DNA of 64,000 bases from Rhodococcus sp. P-2 (GCF_016598535.1 NZ_CP066779.1:5020053-5084052); one strand, 5' to 3'. Positions 10,012-24,196 are shown, counted from the first letter of the stretch. Made by a program: numbers and translations. The notes: generated from the letters alone by a model not told the origin.

Positions 10012-10695
10012 GTGGCTTCCCCGATGATTGCACCGTCCATTCTGTCCGCAGATTTCGCTCGACTCGCCGATGAAGCGACTGCCGTGTCCGGCTCCGACTG
10101 GCTTCACGTCGACGTGATGGACGCGCATTTCGTTCCCAATCTCACGCTGGGTCTGCCGGTGGTCGAGAGTCTGCTGAAGGCGACGGACATTCCGCTCGAC
10201 TGCCACCTCATGATCGAGAACCCGGAGCGCTGGGCGCCGCCGTACGCCGAGGCCGGCGCGTACAACGTCACGTTCCACGCCGAGGCCACCGACGACCCGC
10301 GTTCGGTTGCCCGCGATATTCGTGCGGCCGGTGCCAAGGCGGGGCTGAGCATCAAGCCTGGAACCCCGATCGACGACTACCTCGAAATCCTCAAGGACTT
10401 CGACACACTCCTGATCATGAGCGTCGAACCTGGATTCGGTGGTCAGTCCTTCATGCCGCAGGTGCTCGACAAGGCACGTGCAGTTCGCAAGCTCGTCGAT
10501 TCGGGTGAGCTGACGCTCCTCGTCGAAATCGACGGCGGAATCAACGCTTCCACGATCGAGCAGGCCGCCGAAGCAGGGATCGACTGCTTCGTCGCCGGTT
10601 CGGCGGTGTACGGAGCGAGTGATCCCGGTGAGGCCGTGCGCAAGCTCCGCGCGCAGGCCGCCTCGGCGTCGCCGCACCTGACGCTGTCGGTCTGA
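10012..10695 (+). CDS. rpe: Ribulose-phosphate 3-epimerase
   Basis: It interconverts ribulose 5-phosphate and xylulose 5-phosphate. The 227-residue TIM barrel shows [16 protein letters not shown], the metal and catalytic strand [34 protein letters not shown] (phosphate loop) and VEIDGGIN (second catalytic Asp). The GTG start gives [15 protein letters not shown]. ribD begins 8 bp after its stop, so rpe probably heads the riboflavin operon; its product pool (ribulose 5-phosphate) also feeds RibB. Confidence 0.97.
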   Translation: MASPMIAPSILSADFARLADEATAVSGSDWLHVDVMDAHFVPNLTLGLPVVESLLKATDIPLDCHLMIENPERWAPPYAEAGAYNVTFHAEATDDPRSVARDIRAAGAKAGLSIKPGTPIDDYLEILKDFDTLLIMSVEPGFGGQSFMPQVLDKARAVRKLVDSGELTLLVEIDGGINASTIEQAAEAGIDCFVAGSAVYGASDPGEAVRKLRAQAASASPHLTLSV

Positions 10696-10703
10696 GCCGC
10701 TCG

Positions 10704-11756
10704 ATGGCAAAAGGTGGACAGGCGTCGACGGCTGATCTCGACGCCGCGATGCAGATTGCGCTTGCTGCAGCTGATTCCGCGCGCGGATTCACCAGCCCCA
10801 ACCCGCCGGTCGGCGCGGTCATCCTCGCTGCCGACGGCACCATCGCGGGCGTCGGAATGACGCAACCTCCCGGTGGACCGCACGCGGAGGTCGTGGCTCT
10901 CGACGAGGCCGGCGATGCGGCACGTGGCGGAACGGCAGTGGTGACACTGGAACCGTGCAATCACCAGGGACGAACCGGCCCCTGCTCGCAGGCATTGATC
11001 GACGCCGGAGTTTCGGCGGTTGTCTACGCCGTCGGTGATCCCAATCCGGAAGCCTCCGGGGGTGCAGCGACGCTCATGCGAGCCGGAATCAGCGTCACGG
11101 CCGGACTGCGAGCACCCGAGGTGGAAGCAGGTCCACTGCGAGCCTGGCTGCACAAACAGCGCACCGGTCGCCCGCACATCACGTGGAAGTACGCGGCCAG
11201 TCTGGACGGACGCAGTGCGGCCGAGGACGGAACGAGTCAGTGGATCACCGGCCCGCAGGCGAGAGCGCGCGTCCATGCGCAGCGGGCGCAGATCGATGCG
11301 ATCGTGGTCGGCACCGGCACCGTGTTCGCCGACGATCCGTGGCTGACGGCGCGTCAGCCCACGGGCGAGCTCGCGGCGCACCAGCCTGTGCGCGTCGTCG
11401 TCGGGAAGCGTGAAATACCGTCGACTGCAAGCATTCTCGACGACACCGCGCCGACTCTGGTACTCAACACCGACAACATCGCCGAAGTGGTCGAGGCGTT
11501 GGGGGAGTACACGGACGTACTTCTCGAGGGTGGGCCCCGCCTGGCCGGAGCATTCCTCGCCGCCGGATATGTCGACGTGATCGAGGCGTACATCGCTCCG
11601 ATACTGCTCGGCGCGGGCGCTTCCGCACTCGTCGACGCCGGAGTGCACACCATCACCGACGCCCACCGATTCCGTTTGGAGTCCGCGGTAACGATCGGTC
11701 CCGATATTTTGTTGAGTCTGGTTCCGGAGAGTTCTGCTCCGGGGAACGAGGAGTAG
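10704..11756 (+). CDS. ribD: Riboflavin-specific deaminase / 5-amino-6-(5-phosphoribosylamino)uracil reductase
   Basis: This bifunctional enzyme does steps two and three of riboflavin synthesis. The N-terminal cytidine-deaminase-like domain has PNPPVGAVI, the zinc and proton-shuttle motif GGPHAEVVAL and the zinc cysteines in LEPCNHQGRTGPCSQAL. The C-terminal reductase half begins at RPHITWKYAASLDGRSA and includes SQWITGPQAR. It is 350 aa, normal for actinobacteria. No FMN riboswitch can fit in the 8 bp before it. ribE follows after 5 bp, with its ribosome binding site GAGGAG inside the ribD end. Confidence 0.96.
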   Translation: MAKGGQASTADLDAAMQIALAAADSARGFTSPNPPVGAVILAADGTIAGVGMTQPPGGPHAEVVALDEAGDAARGGTAVVTLEPCNHQGRTGPCSQALIDAGVSAVVYAVGDPNPEASGGAATLMRAGISVTAGLRAPEVEAGPLRAWLHKQRTGRPHITWKYAASLDGRSAAEDGTSQWITGPQARARVHAQRAQIDAIVVGTGTVFADDPWLTARQPTGELAAHQPVRVVVGKREIPSTASILDDTAPTLVLNTDNIAEVVEALGEYTDVLLEGGPRLAGAFLAAGYVDVIEAYIAPILLGAGASALVDAGVHTITDAHRFRLESAVTIGPDILLSLVPESSAPGNEE

Positions 11757-11761
11757 GGCGC

Positions 11762-12370
11762 GTGTTCACAGGAATTGTGGAAGAACTCGGCGAAATCGTC
11801 GCCAAGGAAGAACTGGTCGATGCTGCACGCTTCACGGTGCGCGGGCCACTGGTCACCTCCGACGCCGGTCACGGTGATTCGATCGCGGTGAACGGTGTGT
11901 GCCTGACGGTGGTCGACGTGCTTGCCGACGGTTCGTTCACCGCAGACGTCATGCAGGAAACGTTGAATCGCTCGAGCCTGGCGAAGTTGGATGTCGGCTC
12001 TCGCGTCAACCTCGAGCGTGCCGCGGCGCTGAACAGCCGACTCGGCGGCCACCTGGTTCAAGGGCACGTCGACGGAACAGGCCATGTCATCTCCCGCTCG
12101 CCGTCCGAGAACTGGGAGGTAGTGCGGATCGCACTGCCGGAGTCCATTTCCCGTTATGTCGTGGAGAAGGGTTCGATCACCGTCGACGGAGTCTCGCTCA
12201 CGGTCTCCGCGCTGGGCGGCGACCGCGGGTTCGAGTACTTCGAGATCTCGCTGATCCCGACAACGCTGGAGTTGACGACACTCGGTACCGCTGTGGTCGG
12301 TACTCCGGTCAACCTCGAGGTGGACGTGATCGCGAAGTACGTCGAGCGGCTTCACTCTGCCGGTCGGTAG
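11762..12370 (+). CDS. ribE: Riboflavin synthase alpha chain
   Basis: It dismutates two 6,7-dimethyl-8-ribityllumazine molecules into riboflavin and the pyrimidine precursor. The 202 residues contain the expected two lumazine-binding repeats: MFTGIVEELGEI with DSIAVNGVCLTVVDV, and GGHLVQGHVDGTGH with GSITVDGVSLTVSAL. It starts with GTG. It is followed by 110 bp holding a strong inverted repeat, then ribBA. Confidence 0.96.
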   Translation: MFTGIVEELGEIVAKEELVDAARFTVRGPLVTSDAGHGDSIAVNGVCLTVVDVLADGSFTADVMQETLNRSSLAKLDVGSRVNLERAAALNSRLGGHLVQGHVDGTGHVISRSPSENWEVVRIALPESISRYVVEKGSITVDGVSLTVSALGGDRGFEYFEISLIPTTLELTTLGTAVVGTPVNLEVDVIAKYVERLHSAGR

Positions 12371-12412
12371 GACCAGGCTGATCGGACCCGTCCGATTGGT
12401 CGTAGGGTTGTC

Positions 12413-12433
12413 AGTGCATCCGTCGGATGCACT
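12413..12433. promoter_or_regulatory. Inverted repeat between ribE and ribBA
   Basis: AGTGCATCC-GTC-GGATGCACT is a perfect 9-bp inverted repeat with a 3-bp centre, 47 bp before the ribBA start. No T-run follows, which argues against a simple intrinsic terminator. It could be a repressor operator or an mRNA hairpin that sets the ratio of upstream to downstream rib genes. The function is inferred. Confidence 0.5.
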
Positions 12434-12480
12434 CGTTGTATTCGATGATGTGAATAGTCAAGACTTTGGAGTGCGAGCAC

Positions 12481-14719
<2,239 letters not shown>

Positions 14720-14793
14720 CGTCTTCCGACCGGTTCGGTGCCCGCATCCTGCGCGTTTCCGAGTCGGTCGGTGGCGGCGACTAACCTGAAACC

Positions 14794-16986
14794 GTGCCGG
14801 ATCCCTCGACTTACCGCCCCGCCACCGGAACCATTCCGGCTGCGCCGGGCGTCTACAAATTTCGCGATCCGCATGGTCGGGTCATCTACGTCGGAAAGGC
14901 GAAAAGCCTCCGTTCACGTTTGAACTCGTACTTCGCGGACGTCACGACACTTCATCCCCGTACGCGGCAGATGGTGACCACCGCCGGCAGCGTCGAGTGG
15001 ACCGTCGTCAGTACCGAAGTCGAAGCGCTTCAGCTCGAGTACAACTGGATCAAGGAATTCGATCCGCGGTTCAACGTGCGGTACCGCGACGACAAGACGT
15101 ATCCGGTTCTCGCCGTGACGCTCAACGAAGAGTTCCCGAGGCTGTTCGTCTACCGCGGTCCGCGGCGCAAAGGTGTCCGCTACTTCGGTCCCTACTCTCA
15201 TGCGTGGGCCATCCGCGAAACCCTCGATCTGCTGCTGCGAGTATTTCCCGCGCGAACGTGCTCGTCCGGAGTCTTCAAACGGCACAACCAGATCGGTCGT
15301 CCGTGTCTGCTCGGCTACATCGACAAGTGCTCGGCGCCCTGCGTCGGGCGAGTCAGCGCCGAGGAGCATCGACAGATCGTCGAAGATTTCTGCGACTTCC
15401 TCGCCGGCCGCACCGACAAGCTGGTCAAAGATCTCGAGAAGCGCATGCAGCAGGCTTCCGAGGATCTCGACTTCGAGACCGCGGCCCGTCTGCGTGACGA
15501 CATCGGAGCCTTGCGCAAGGCGCTCGAGAAGCAGGCAGTCGTACTCGGTGACGGCACCGACGCTGATCTCGTCGCCTTTGCCGCCGATGATCTCGAGGCC
15601 GCCGTTCAGGTGTTCCACGTGCGCGGCGGACGCGTGCGGGGTCAGCGTGGATGGGTCGTGGAGAAGGCAGGTGACGCCATCGACTGGGCCGCACTCGACG
15701 CCGAGTCCGACCTGCCGATCCTGGTCGAACAGTTCCTCACCCAGTTCTACGGTGAGCAGGCGGCACTCGACCCGGGAGCGGGCTCCGAGGCCGGGATCAG
15801 CGCCGTTCCCAAGGAAGTTCTCGTGCCGGTCCTACCGGCAAACGCGACCGAGATCCAGGCGTGGCTGAGCAAGCTTCGGGGATCACAAGTGCAACTGCGG
15901 GTTCCGCAACGCGGAGACAAGAAAGACCTCGCCGAAACGGTCCAGAGAAACGCGAAAGAAGCTCTGGCGCAGCACAAGCTCAAGCGCGCCGGCGATTTCA
16001 CTTCACGCTCCGCGGCGCTGCAGGGCATCCAGGAAGCACTGGACCTGGACTCGGCTCCACTACGAATCGAGTGCATCGACATCAGTCACGTCCAAGGAAC
16101 CGACGTCGTGGCGTCACTGGTCGTGTTCGAGGACGGGCTCCCGCGTAAGTCGGACTACCGGCATTACGCGATCAAGGAAGCAGCCGGCGACGGTCACTCC
16201 GACGACGTGGCGAGTATCGCCGAGATCACCCGCAGGCGGTTCCTGCGACACAACCGCGACCTGGGCGTTCTCGCCGCGTCAGCGTCGACCATGGACGCGG
16301 ACGGTGGGGATCTCGCTCCCGAAGCGGCGATCGACCCGGCGACGGGCAGGCCTCGGCGGTTCGCCTATCCACCCAATCTGTTCGTCGTGGACGGCGGCGC
16401 CCCTCAGGTCACGGCGGCAGCGGCGGTCCTCGACGAGCTGGGGGTCACCGACGTCGCGGTAGTCGGATTGGCCAAGCGACTCGAAGAGGTATGGGTACCG
16501 GGGGAAGAAGATCCGGTGATCCTTCCCCGAACGAGCGAGTCGTTGTACCTACTGCAACGCATCCGAGACGAAGCTCACCGATTCGCGATCACGTTCCATC
16601 GCAGCAAACGCTCGAGGCGGATGACGGCTTCGGCGCTGGACTCGGTCAAGGGGCTCGGTGAAACTCGTCGTACCGCTCTGGTGGCGCACTTCGGTTCCGT
16701 GGCAAAGCTGAAAACGGCAACGGTCGAGGAGATCATGCAGGTCCCTGGTATCGGTGAGACCACCGCCACAGCGGTTCTGGCCGCACTCGGAACGGATTCG
16801 GCCGCAGCCGATACGGGGGCTGAAGCTCGCGCGCTGCCCGCGCCGGTAGGGGATGATGAGCTGGACAAGGAATCCGAATCGTCTGTTACGTCTGCTGACG
16901 CGCCCAGCGCCGAATCCGGTAGCGGTGACGAGGGCTCCGAGTCGCGAGAATTGTCCATGCCGACGACGGGGCCGAGTGCACAGTGA
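14794..16986 (+). CDS. uvrC: Excinuclease ABC subunit C
   Basis: It makes both incisions around DNA lesions in nucleotide excision repair with UvrA and UvrB. Domains in order: a GIY-YIG nuclease ([20 protein letters not shown]), a cysteine cluster around CSAPCVGR, a UVR motif ([20 protein letters not shown]), an RNase H-like C-terminal nuclease ([27 protein letters not shown]) and a helix-hairpin-helix pair ([19 protein letters not shown]). An acidic Ser/Glu-rich tail of about 55 residues follows. It is 730 aa with a GTG start. It overlaps rapZ by 4 nt. Confidence 0.97.
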   Translation: MPDPSTYRPATGTIPAAPGVYKFRDPHGRVIYVGKAKSLRSRLNSYFADVTTLHPRTRQMVTTAGSVEWTVVSTEVEALQLEYNWIKEFDPRFNVRYRDDKTYPVLAVTLNEEFPRLFVYRGPRRKGVRYFGPYSHAWAIRETLDLLLRVFPARTCSSGVFKRHNQIGRPCLLGYIDKCSAPCVGRVSAEEHRQIVEDFCDFLAGRTDKLVKDLEKRMQQASEDLDFETAARLRDDIGALRKALEKQAVVLGDGTDADLVAFAADDLEAAVQVFHVRGGRVRGQRGWVVEKAGDAIDWAALDAESDLPILVEQFLTQFYGEQAALDPGAGSEAGISAVPKEVLVPVLPANATEIQAWLSKLRGSQVQLRVPQRGDKKDLAETVQRNAKEALAQHKLKRAGDFTSRSAALQGIQEALDLDSAPLRIECIDISHVQGTDVVASLVVFEDGLPRKSDYRHYAIKEAAGDGHSDDVASIAEITRRRFLRHNRDLGVLAASASTMDADGGDLAPEAAIDPATGRPRRFAYPPNLFVVDGGAPQVTAAAAVLDELGVTDVAVVGLAKRLEEVWVPGEEDPVILPRTSESLYLLQRIRDEAHRFAITFHRSKRSRRMTASALDSVKGLGETRRTALVAHFGSVAKLKTATVEEIMQVPGIGETTATAVLAALGTDSAAADTGAEARALPAPVGDDELDKESESSVTSADAPSAESGSGDEGSESRELSMPTTGPSAQ

Positions 16987-17882
16987 CTACCGACAGCGCC
17001 AAAGACAGTCGAACGATGGATTTCCTGCTGGTGACGGGATTGTCCGGAGCAGGTTTGAGTACCGCTGCCAAGGTGCTCGAGGACCTCGGCTGGTATGTCG
17101 CGGACAATTTGCCACCTGAGCTCATATCCCGAATGGTTGGTCTGAGCTTGACCTCCGATCCGCCGGTCGATCGTCTTGCCGTCGTGATCGACGTGCGGAG
17201 TCGACTCTTCACCGGCGACCTCGGTTGGGTGCTCACCGAACTCGAAGCGGAACCGATCCACACCCGGGTGCTCTACCTCGAAGCGTCGGACGACGTGTTG
17301 ATCCGACGGTTCGAACAGGTACGCCGCAGCCATCCCTTGCAGAACGACGGCATCGACGGCACGTTGTCCGAAGGCATCGCAGCCGAGCGTCGCCAGCTGG
17401 CTGTGGTGAAGGCAGCCGCAGATCTGGTCATCGACACGTCTGCGCTGAAGGCGCATCAGCTGCGTCAGAAGATCGAAACCGCATTCGGAAACGACGCCAA
17501 CCGCACGATGAAGGTGACGGTCCAGTCGTTCGGCTTCAAGTACGGCCTGCCGATGGACGCCGATCTCGTCTGTGACGTTCGATTCCTGCCCAATCCCCAC
17601 TGGATCCCCGAACTTCGTCCGCACACCGGTCAGGATGCCGACGTCCGTGATTACGTGTTGTCCCGCGAGGGTGCGGAAGACTATCTCGACACCTACCGGC
17701 ATCTGGTGGATTTGACCATCGCCGGATATCGACGAGAAGGAAAGCGCTACATGACAATTGCAGTCGGGTGCACCGGCGGTAAGCACCGAAGCGTGGCCAT
17801 GTCGGAAGCTCTCGCGAGGCGTTTGGGTTCCGAGGAAGACATCTCCGTCAGCATCGTGCACCGGGATCTGGGGCGCGAATGA
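16983..17882 (+). CDS. rapZ: RapZ/YvcJ family nucleotide-binding protein
   Basis: Family members bind nucleotides and small RNA and regulate amino-sugar metabolism and RNA decay in other bacteria; the role in actinomycetes is unclear. The 299-residue protein shows the P-loop region [51 protein letters not shown] and [20 protein letters not shown]. The P-loop lysine position of GxSGxGKS holds leucine here; the mycobacterial homologue, as I recall it, has arginine. Start GTG inside the uvrC stop, stop overlapping the yvcK ATG. Confidence 0.92.
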   Translation: MTTDSAKDSRTMDFLLVTGLSGAGLSTAAKVLEDLGWYVADNLPPELISRMVGLSLTSDPPVDRLAVVIDVRSRLFTGDLGWVLTELEAEPIHTRVLYLEASDDVLIRRFEQVRRSHPLQNDGIDGTLSEGIAAERRQLAVVKAAADLVIDTSALKAHQLRQKIETAFGNDANRTMKVTVQSFGFKYGLPMDADLVCDVRFLPNPHWIPELRPHTGQDADVRDYVLSREGAEDYLDTYRHLVDLTIAGYRREGKRYMTIAVGCTGGKHRSVAMSEALARRLGSEEDISVSIVHRDLGRE

Positions 17883-18937
17883 GTGAACCTACACAGCGCA
17901 CGTCTTCCGATCCGGCGTTTGTCGCGCTTGGCGGCGGCCACGGATTGTTCGCCACCCTCCAGGCCGTCAGACGCCTGACGGTCGACGTCACCGCAGTGGT
18001 CACCGTCGCTGACGACGGTGGTTCCTCGGGTCGGCTGCGCGCCGAACTCGGCGTCATCCCGCCCGGTGACCTCCGGATGGCGCTCGCGGCTCTCGCGTCG
18101 GACGAACCCGAGATCGTCGACTGGACGCGGACCATCCAGCATCGCTTCGGCGGTGTCGGCGCACTTGCCGGGCATTCGGTGGGCAATCTCATCCTGGCCG
18201 GCCTCACCGAGGTGCTCGGCGATCCGGTCGTCGCGCTCGACGAGATGGCGCGACTGCTGCGAATCCGTGGCCGTGTGCTGCCGATGTCGCCGATCGCGCT
18301 CGAGATCGAAGCCGACGTTCAAGGACTCGAAGAGGACCCCCGCGTCAGCCGCTGCATTCGTGGACAGGTCGCCGTCGCGACCACGCCGGGCAAGGTGCGG
18401 CGTGTGAGACTGCTCCCGTCCAATCCGCCCGCGTGCCCCGACGCAGTAACTGCGATCGATCGTGCCGATCTCGTGGTGCTCGGTCCGGGATCGTGGTTCT
18501 CGAGCGTGATCCCGCACGTCCTGGTACCCGAACTCGTCGAATCACTGTCGTCAACGAAGGCTCGAAAGGTGCTGGTGCTCAATCTCGCCCCCGAGCCGGG
18601 GGAGACCGCCGGATTCTCCGCAGAGCGTCACCTGCACGTACTCTCCCAACACGTGCCCGATTTCCGGGTCGACTACGTGGTGGTCGACTCGGCGTCGGTA
18701 CCGGCCGGGCGTGAACGTGAACATCTGCAGCGTGCGGCGGATCAATTTTCAGCCGAAGTCAGGTACGCGGATGTCGCGGACACCTCACCGGGCGCAGCGC
18801 ATGTACACGATCCGGCAAAACTGGCCGATGTACTGGCTGAACTGTCGAGCGGTGCGGCAGTAGGGGATTCGACACAGCAGTCCCTGCAAGAACAGCAGTC
18901 CGAGAAAGAACAGAGGGAGAACGCTTCGTGGCAATGA
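17879..18937 (+). CDS. YvcK/CofD-like gluconeogenesis factor
   Basis: YvcK-family proteins bind UDP-GlcNAc and coordinate cell-wall precursor supply with carbon metabolism. The 352-residue protein has [60 protein letters not shown] and [17 protein letters not shown], all family signatures. A short Gln/Glu-rich tail precedes the stop. It overlaps rapZ (ATGA) and whiA. In mycobacteria the homologue (CuvA) localises to growth sites; the same role is likely here but inferred. Confidence 0.93.
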   Translation: MSEPTQRTSSDPAFVALGGGHGLFATLQAVRRLTVDVTAVVTVADDGGSSGRLRAELGVIPPGDLRMALAALASDEPEIVDWTRTIQHRFGGVGALAGHSVGNLILAGLTEVLGDPVVALDEMARLLRIRGRVLPMSPIALEIEADVQGLEEDPRVSRCIRGQVAVATTPGKVRRVRLLPSNPPACPDAVTAIDRADLVVLGPGSWFSSVIPHVLVPELVESLSSTKARKVLVLNLAPEPGETAGFSAERHLHVLSQHVPDFRVDYVVVDSASVPAGREREHLQRAADQFSAEVRYADVADTSPGAAHVHDPAKLADVLAELSSGAAVGDSTQQSLQEQQSEKEQRENASWQ

Positions 18938-19911
18938 CAGCGGAGGTCAAGGACGAACTGAGCCGGTTAGTGGTGACTCAGGTCAGCTGCCGCAAGGCAG
19001 AGGTCTCCGCGTTGCTGCGCTTTGCCGGTGGACTCCACATCGTCGGCGGCCGGGTGGTCGTCGAGGCAGAGGTGGATCTGGGCTCCACGGCGCGACGTCT
19101 GCGCCGGGAGATCTTCGACCTGTTCACCTACAGCGCCGACGTTCACGTACTCAGCGCGGGCGGGCTGCGTAAGTCCGCTCGCTACATCGTGCGCGTGGCG
19201 AAGGAAGGCGAGGCGCTGGCCCGCCAGACAGGATTGCTCGATCTTCGCGGACGCCCGGTCCGCGGCTTGCCCGCGCAGGTGGTCGGCGGAAGTGTCGGCG
19301 ACGCCGAAGCGGCGTGGCGCGGAGCGTTCCTCGCCCATGGTTCCCTGACCGAACCCGGCCGTTCGTCGGCGCTCGAAGTGAGCTGCCCGGGCCCGGAAGC
19401 CGCACTTGCTCTGGTCGGTGCTGCGCGGCGTCTCGGGATTTCGGCGAAGGCACGGGAGGTGCGCGGAACGGATCGTGTGGTGATCCGTGACGGTGAGGCC
19501 ATCGGCGATCTCCTGACTCGAATGGGAGCACAGGACACGCGTCTGGTGTGGGAGGAGCGACGGATGCGACGCGAGGTCCGCGCCACTGCCAATCGCCTCG
19601 CCAACTTCGACGACGCCAACCTGCGACGCTCGGCCCGCGCCGCCGTCGCAGCCGCTGCACGCGTCGAGCGTGCGTTGGAGATCCTCGGCGAGGACGTGCC
19701 CGATCACCTCGCGGCGGCGGGCGCTCTGCGCGTCGAGCATCGACAGGCGTCCCTCGAAGAACTCGGCCAGTTGGCGGACCCGCCGATGACCAAGGACGCC
19801 GTCGCCGGACGTATCCGTCGCCTGCTGTCCATGGCTGATCGCAAGGCGAAAGAAACGGGCATACCCGACACCGAATCCGCAGTGAACGTGGAGCTACTCG
19901 AAGAGGGGTGA
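18928..19911 (+). CDS. whiA: Sporulation/cell-division regulator WhiA
   Basis: WhiA is a DNA-binding regulator of division genes, with a LAGLIDADG homing-endonuclease-like N-terminal domain that has lost catalysis and a C-terminal helix-turn-helix. Seen: [78 protein letters not shown], and the recognition helix [22 protein letters not shown] 18928 is chosen because GAGGGAGA lies about 8 nt upstream; the ATG six bases later is an alternative. 327 aa. It is the last gene of the uvrC-rapZ-yvcK-whiA operon. Confidence 0.96.
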   Translation: MAMTAEVKDELSRLVVTQVSCRKAEVSALLRFAGGLHIVGGRVVVEAEVDLGSTARRLRREIFDLFTYSADVHVLSAGGLRKSARYIVRVAKEGEALARQTGLLDLRGRPVRGLPAQVVGGSVGDAEAAWRGAFLAHGSLTEPGRSSALEVSCPGPEAALALVGAARRLGISAKAREVRGTDRVVIRDGEAIGDLLTRMGAQDTRLVWEERRMRREVRATANRLANFDDANLRRSARAAVAAAARVERALEILGEDVPDHLAAAGALRVEHRQASLEELGQLADPPMTKDAVAGRIRRLLSMADRKAKETGIPDTESAVNVELLEEG

Positions 19912-19967
19912 CCTGCCCTCCGTCAGGGTGGGCTGCGCACGTTCGGGCCACGCGCATTAGGGTATGA

Positions 19968-21089
<1,122 letters not shown>

Positions 21090-21106
21090 GCGGAGTTTCG
21101 ATAACA

Positions 21107-22318
21107 GTGGCAGTTCAGACGCTGAAGGATCTGCTGGACGCTGGGGTCGAGGGGCGCACCGTACTGGTGCGTTCCGACCTCAACGTCCCGTTGGATGGCG
21201 GAGAAATCACGGACCCGGGCCGCATCGTCGCGTCCGCTCCCACCCTGCGGGCTCTTGCCGAGGGTGGAGCGAAGGTCATCGTGACCGCGCACCTCGGGCG
21301 CCCAGACGGTCAGCCCGATCCCAAGTTCTCCCTCGCACCGGTTGCCGCGAAGTTGGCCGAAATCCTCGGTCGCAACGTGCAACTCGCCGGTGACGTCGTG
21401 GGACAGGACGCGCTGGCTCGTTCCGAAGGACTCACCGATGGTGACGTCCTGATGCTCGAGAACATCCGTTTCGACCCTCGCGAGACCAGCAAGGACGAAG
21501 CCGAGCGGGTCAAGCTCGCCAAAGCTCTCGTCGAGCTGGTCGGTGACGACGGCGCATTCGTCTCCGACGGATTCGGTGTTGTTCACCGTAAGCAGGCGTC
21601 GGTCTTCGACGTCGCGAAGCTGCTCCCGCACTACGCGGGCTACCTGGTCGGCGCCGAGGTCGAGGTGCTCGCCAAGCTCACGCAGGACGCAGCGCGTCCG
21701 TACGCAGTGGTGCTCGGCGGCTCCAAGGTCTCGGACAAGCTGGCCGTCATCGAGGCACTGGCACCGAAGGTCGACACTCTGGTGATCGGCGGCGGAATGT
21801 TCTACACGTTCCTCGCAGCTCAGGGTGTCTCCGTGGGCAATTCGCTGTGCGAAGAGTCCATGATCGAGACCTGCAAGGATCTCCTCGACCGGTACGCCGA
21901 CGTCATCCACATTCCTCAGGATGTCGTTGTCGCGGACTCCTTCTCGGCCGATGCCGAGTCGAAGATCGTTCCGTTCGACAAGATTCCCGACGGCTGGATG
22001 GGTCTGGACATCGGACCGGAGTCGGTCAAGCGCTTTGCCGCGATCCTGACCGGCGCCAAGACGGTGTTCTGGAACGGCCCGATGGGCGTGTTCGAGTTCC
22101 CGAAGTTCGAGGCAGGCACCCGCGGTGTCGCCGAGGCAATCGTGGAGGCAACCGAGAAGGGCGCCTTCAGCGTCGTCGGCGGCGGCGACTCCGCAGCAGC
22201 CGTTCGTCAGCTCGGTATCCCGGACGAGGGCTTCTCGCACATTTCCACCGGTGGTGGCGCTTCCCTCGAGTACCTCGAGGGCAAAGAGCTGCCCGGCATC
22301 GCAGTACTGGAAGGCTGA
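21107..22318 (+). CDS. pgk: Phosphoglycerate kinase
   Basis: It transfers phosphate from 1,3-bisphosphoglycerate to ADP. The 403 residues include [19 protein letters not shown] (substrate binding), [61 protein letters not shown] and [12 protein letters not shown] with a late [13 protein letters not shown] nucleotide loop. GTG start 17 bp after gap; the frame is open 5' into gap, which is a shadow. tpiA follows after 6 bp. Confidence 0.97.
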   Translation: MAVQTLKDLLDAGVEGRTVLVRSDLNVPLDGGEITDPGRIVASAPTLRALAEGGAKVIVTAHLGRPDGQPDPKFSLAPVAAKLAEILGRNVQLAGDVVGQDALARSEGLTDGDVLMLENIRFDPRETSKDEAERVKLAKALVELVGDDGAFVSDGFGVVHRKQASVFDVAKLLPHYAGYLVGAEVEVLAKLTQDAARPYAVVLGGSKVSDKLAVIEALAPKVDTLVIGGGMFYTFLAAQGVSVGNSLCEESMIETCKDLLDRYADVIHIPQDVVVADSFSADAESKIVPFDKIPDGWMGLDIGPESVKRFAAILTGAKTVFWNGPMGVFEFPKFEAGTRGVAEAIVEATEKGAFSVVGGGDSAAAVRQLGIPDEGFSHISTGGGASLEYLEGKELPGIAVLEG

Positions 22319-22324
22319 TCCGAC

Positions 22325-23110
22325 ATGGCACGTAAGCCGTTGATCGCCGGCAACTGGAAGATGAATCTGAACCACCTCGAGGCCATCGCCCTGGTGCAGA
22401 AGATCGCATTCTCCTTGCCTGCGAAGTACTTCGACAAAGTGGATGTCACGGTCATCCCGCCGTTCACCGACATCCGTAGCGTCCAGACGCTGATCGAGGG
22501 CGACAAGCTCCTCCTCACGTACGGCGCGCAGGATGTCTCGGCTCAGGACTCGGGTGCGTTCACGGGCGAGATCAGCGGCTCCATGCTGGCCAAGCTCGGT
22601 TGCACCTTCGTCGTGGTAGGTCACTCCGAGCGTCGCACCCTTCACGGTGAGACCAACGAGACCGTCCTCGCCAAGACCAAGGCTGCTCTCAAGAACGGCC
22701 TCACACCGATCGTGTGCATCGGTGAAGGCCTCGAGATCCGCGAAGCAGGCGATCACGTCGCCTACAACGTCGACCAGCTCAAGGGTTCGTTGGCGGGCCT
22801 GAGCGCGGAGGAGATCTCCAAGATCGTCATCGCGTACGAGCCTGTCTGGGCCATCGGCACCGGCCGTGTCGCTTCTGCCGCCGATGCACAGGAAGTGTGC
22901 GCTGCGGTACGAGCAACAGTTGCCGAACTTGCCGACGCCGAGGTCGCGGCCGGCGTTCGCGTTCTGTACGGCGGCAGCGTCAGCTCCAAGAACGTCGGAG
23001 AGATCGTCGGCCAGACCGACGTCGACGGCGCTCTTGTCGGCGGCGCGTCGCTCAAGGCTGACGAGTTCGCGACACTGTCTGCGATCGCGGCAGGCGGTCC
23101 ACTCCCGTGA
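22325..23110 (+). CDS. tpiA: Triosephosphate isomerase
   Basis: It interconverts dihydroxyacetone phosphate and glyceraldehyde 3-phosphate. The 261-residue TIM barrel shows AGNWKMNLN (catalytic Lys), [13 protein letters not shown] (catalytic His), [15 protein letters not shown] (catalytic Glu) and the phosphate loop [14 protein letters not shown]. Last gene of the glycolytic operon; a very strong hairpin lies about 35 bp after its stop. Confidence 0.98.
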   Translation: MARKPLIAGNWKMNLNHLEAIALVQKIAFSLPAKYFDKVDVTVIPPFTDIRSVQTLIEGDKLLLTYGAQDVSAQDSGAFTGEISGSMLAKLGCTFVVVGHSERRTLHGETNETVLAKTKAALKNGLTPIVCIGEGLEIREAGDHVAYNVDQLKGSLAGLSAEEISKIVIAYEPVWAIGTGRVASAADAQEVCAAVRATVAELADAEVAAGVRVLYGGSVSSKNVGEIVGQTDVDGALVGGASLKADEFATLSAIAAGGPLP

Positions 23111-23144
23111 TGTGATCGGGCAGTGAGCTGAAACTGCAGGACTC

Positions 23145-23187
23145 AAACTGCGGGCGTGTGACCGAGTAGGTCACACGCCCGCAGTTT
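23145..23187. terminator. Bidirectional terminator hairpin after tpiA
   Basis: A perfect 19-bp stem (23145-23163 with 23169-23187) closes a GAGTA loop. The right arm ends in TTT and runs into TTGATTT; on the other strand the left arm ends in TTT too. It sits between tpiA and the convergent phosphatase gene, so it can end both transcripts. Confidence 0.88.
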
Positions 23188-23201
23188 TTGATTTGCCGGA
23201 T

Positions 23202-23987
23202 TCAGCTGACGAGTTTGGATTCCAACGTTGTGATCAGTTCCGGAGCAAGCTCCAACCCTGAGGTCAGATAGTTCTCGACGGTCCCGTAGTGGTGCTCCAC
23301 CTGTTCGAAGGCGGCATCCAGGTAACGTGCGTCGACGGAGAGCAGCAACCGGATCACCTCGCCCTTGTCGGTATCTGTGGCGTCGGCGATCTTCGCGACC
23401 GTCGCATCGATGTACCCGGCCGAGTACGTATTCGTGAGCAGGTAGTCCGCCATGATCGTTTCTCGCGGTACTCCGGCGAGTGTCTGCAGTAGCGCTGCCG
23501 CCCAGCCTGTTCGGTCCTTGCCTGCAGTGCAGTGGAAGAGTTGCGGCCCTGCGGTAGTCGCCAGGGCGGCGAACAACTGCGAGAATCCGTTACGTGTGAC
23601 GGGGTCTACGACGAAGCTGCGATTGATGTTCTGCATGAAAGTTGTTGCAGCGTCAGCTGTTCGGATTGCCATCGCTTCGGCGTGGATGTTGCCGGACAGG
23701 ATGGGAATGTGCGCGTACATCGCCGGCACGGGCACGATGTCGGGAGTTTCGCTCGCTTCGGTTTCGGATCGCACGTCGTAGACGGCGGTCAGCCCCAGTG
23801 ATTCCACGATTGCAAGATCGTCGGGCGAGGGCGTGAGCACGTTGGCGCGGTAGAAGACGCCGCGGCTCATCGCCTGTCCGCTGGTCGTCACGTATCCGGG
23901 GCCGGCCACGTCGCGGAAGTTGTGAATCGAAGCCAGACGCGGTGTGTCAGGCAAGGAAGTGTCAGGCAGGGTTGCGTCGGAGAACAT
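23202..23987 (-). CDS. Tyrosine/lipid phosphatase (Y_phosphatase3, PtpB-like)
   Basis: A 261-residue Cys-dependent phosphatase. The signature loop FHCTAGKDRTGWAAALL contains the catalytic Cys and Arg of CX5R, with Lys and Asp inside the loop as in the mycobacterial MptpB family, which acts on phosphotyrosine and phosphoinositides. The N-terminal IHNFRDVAG block is also typical. No signal peptide is visible. It interrupts the tpiA-secG order and is convergent with tpiA across a shared terminator. The physiological substrate cannot be read from the sequence. Confidence 0.88.
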   Translation of the reverse strand: MFSDATLPDTSLPDTPRLASIHNFRDVAGPGYVTTSGQAMSRGVFYRANVLTPSPDDLAIVESLGLTAVYDVRSETEASETPDIVPVPAMYAHIPILSGNIHAEAMAIRTADAATTFMQNINRSFVVDPVTRNGFSQLFAALATTAGPQLFHCTAGKDRTGWAAALLQTLAGVPRETIMADYLLTNTYSAGYIDATVAKIADATDTDKGEVIRLLLSVDARYLDAAFEQVEHHYGTVENYLTSGLELAPELITTLESKLVS

Positions 23988-24196
23988 GGAGCGGGCCTTT
24001 CGGAGGTAGAGTCGCGTCTACTGAGAAACTACTGAATCGGTATCTCGACCGTGTGATCGATGCCACTGACCAAGAGTTGTGCCTGGCCGGGAGCAAAGTC
24101 ATGCGCAAGGTGGGTATGTGGTCAGGTTATCTGTGCGCGCCTGTATGGTGTTATCGGTTGTAGTTGTCCCTATTGGATTGGTGGACGTAGACAGAC

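Noticed and set aside
10696..10703. FMN riboswitch for the riboflavin operon
   Set aside because: Only 8 bp separate rpe and ribD, and the ribE-ribBA gap lacks the conserved FMN-element segments.
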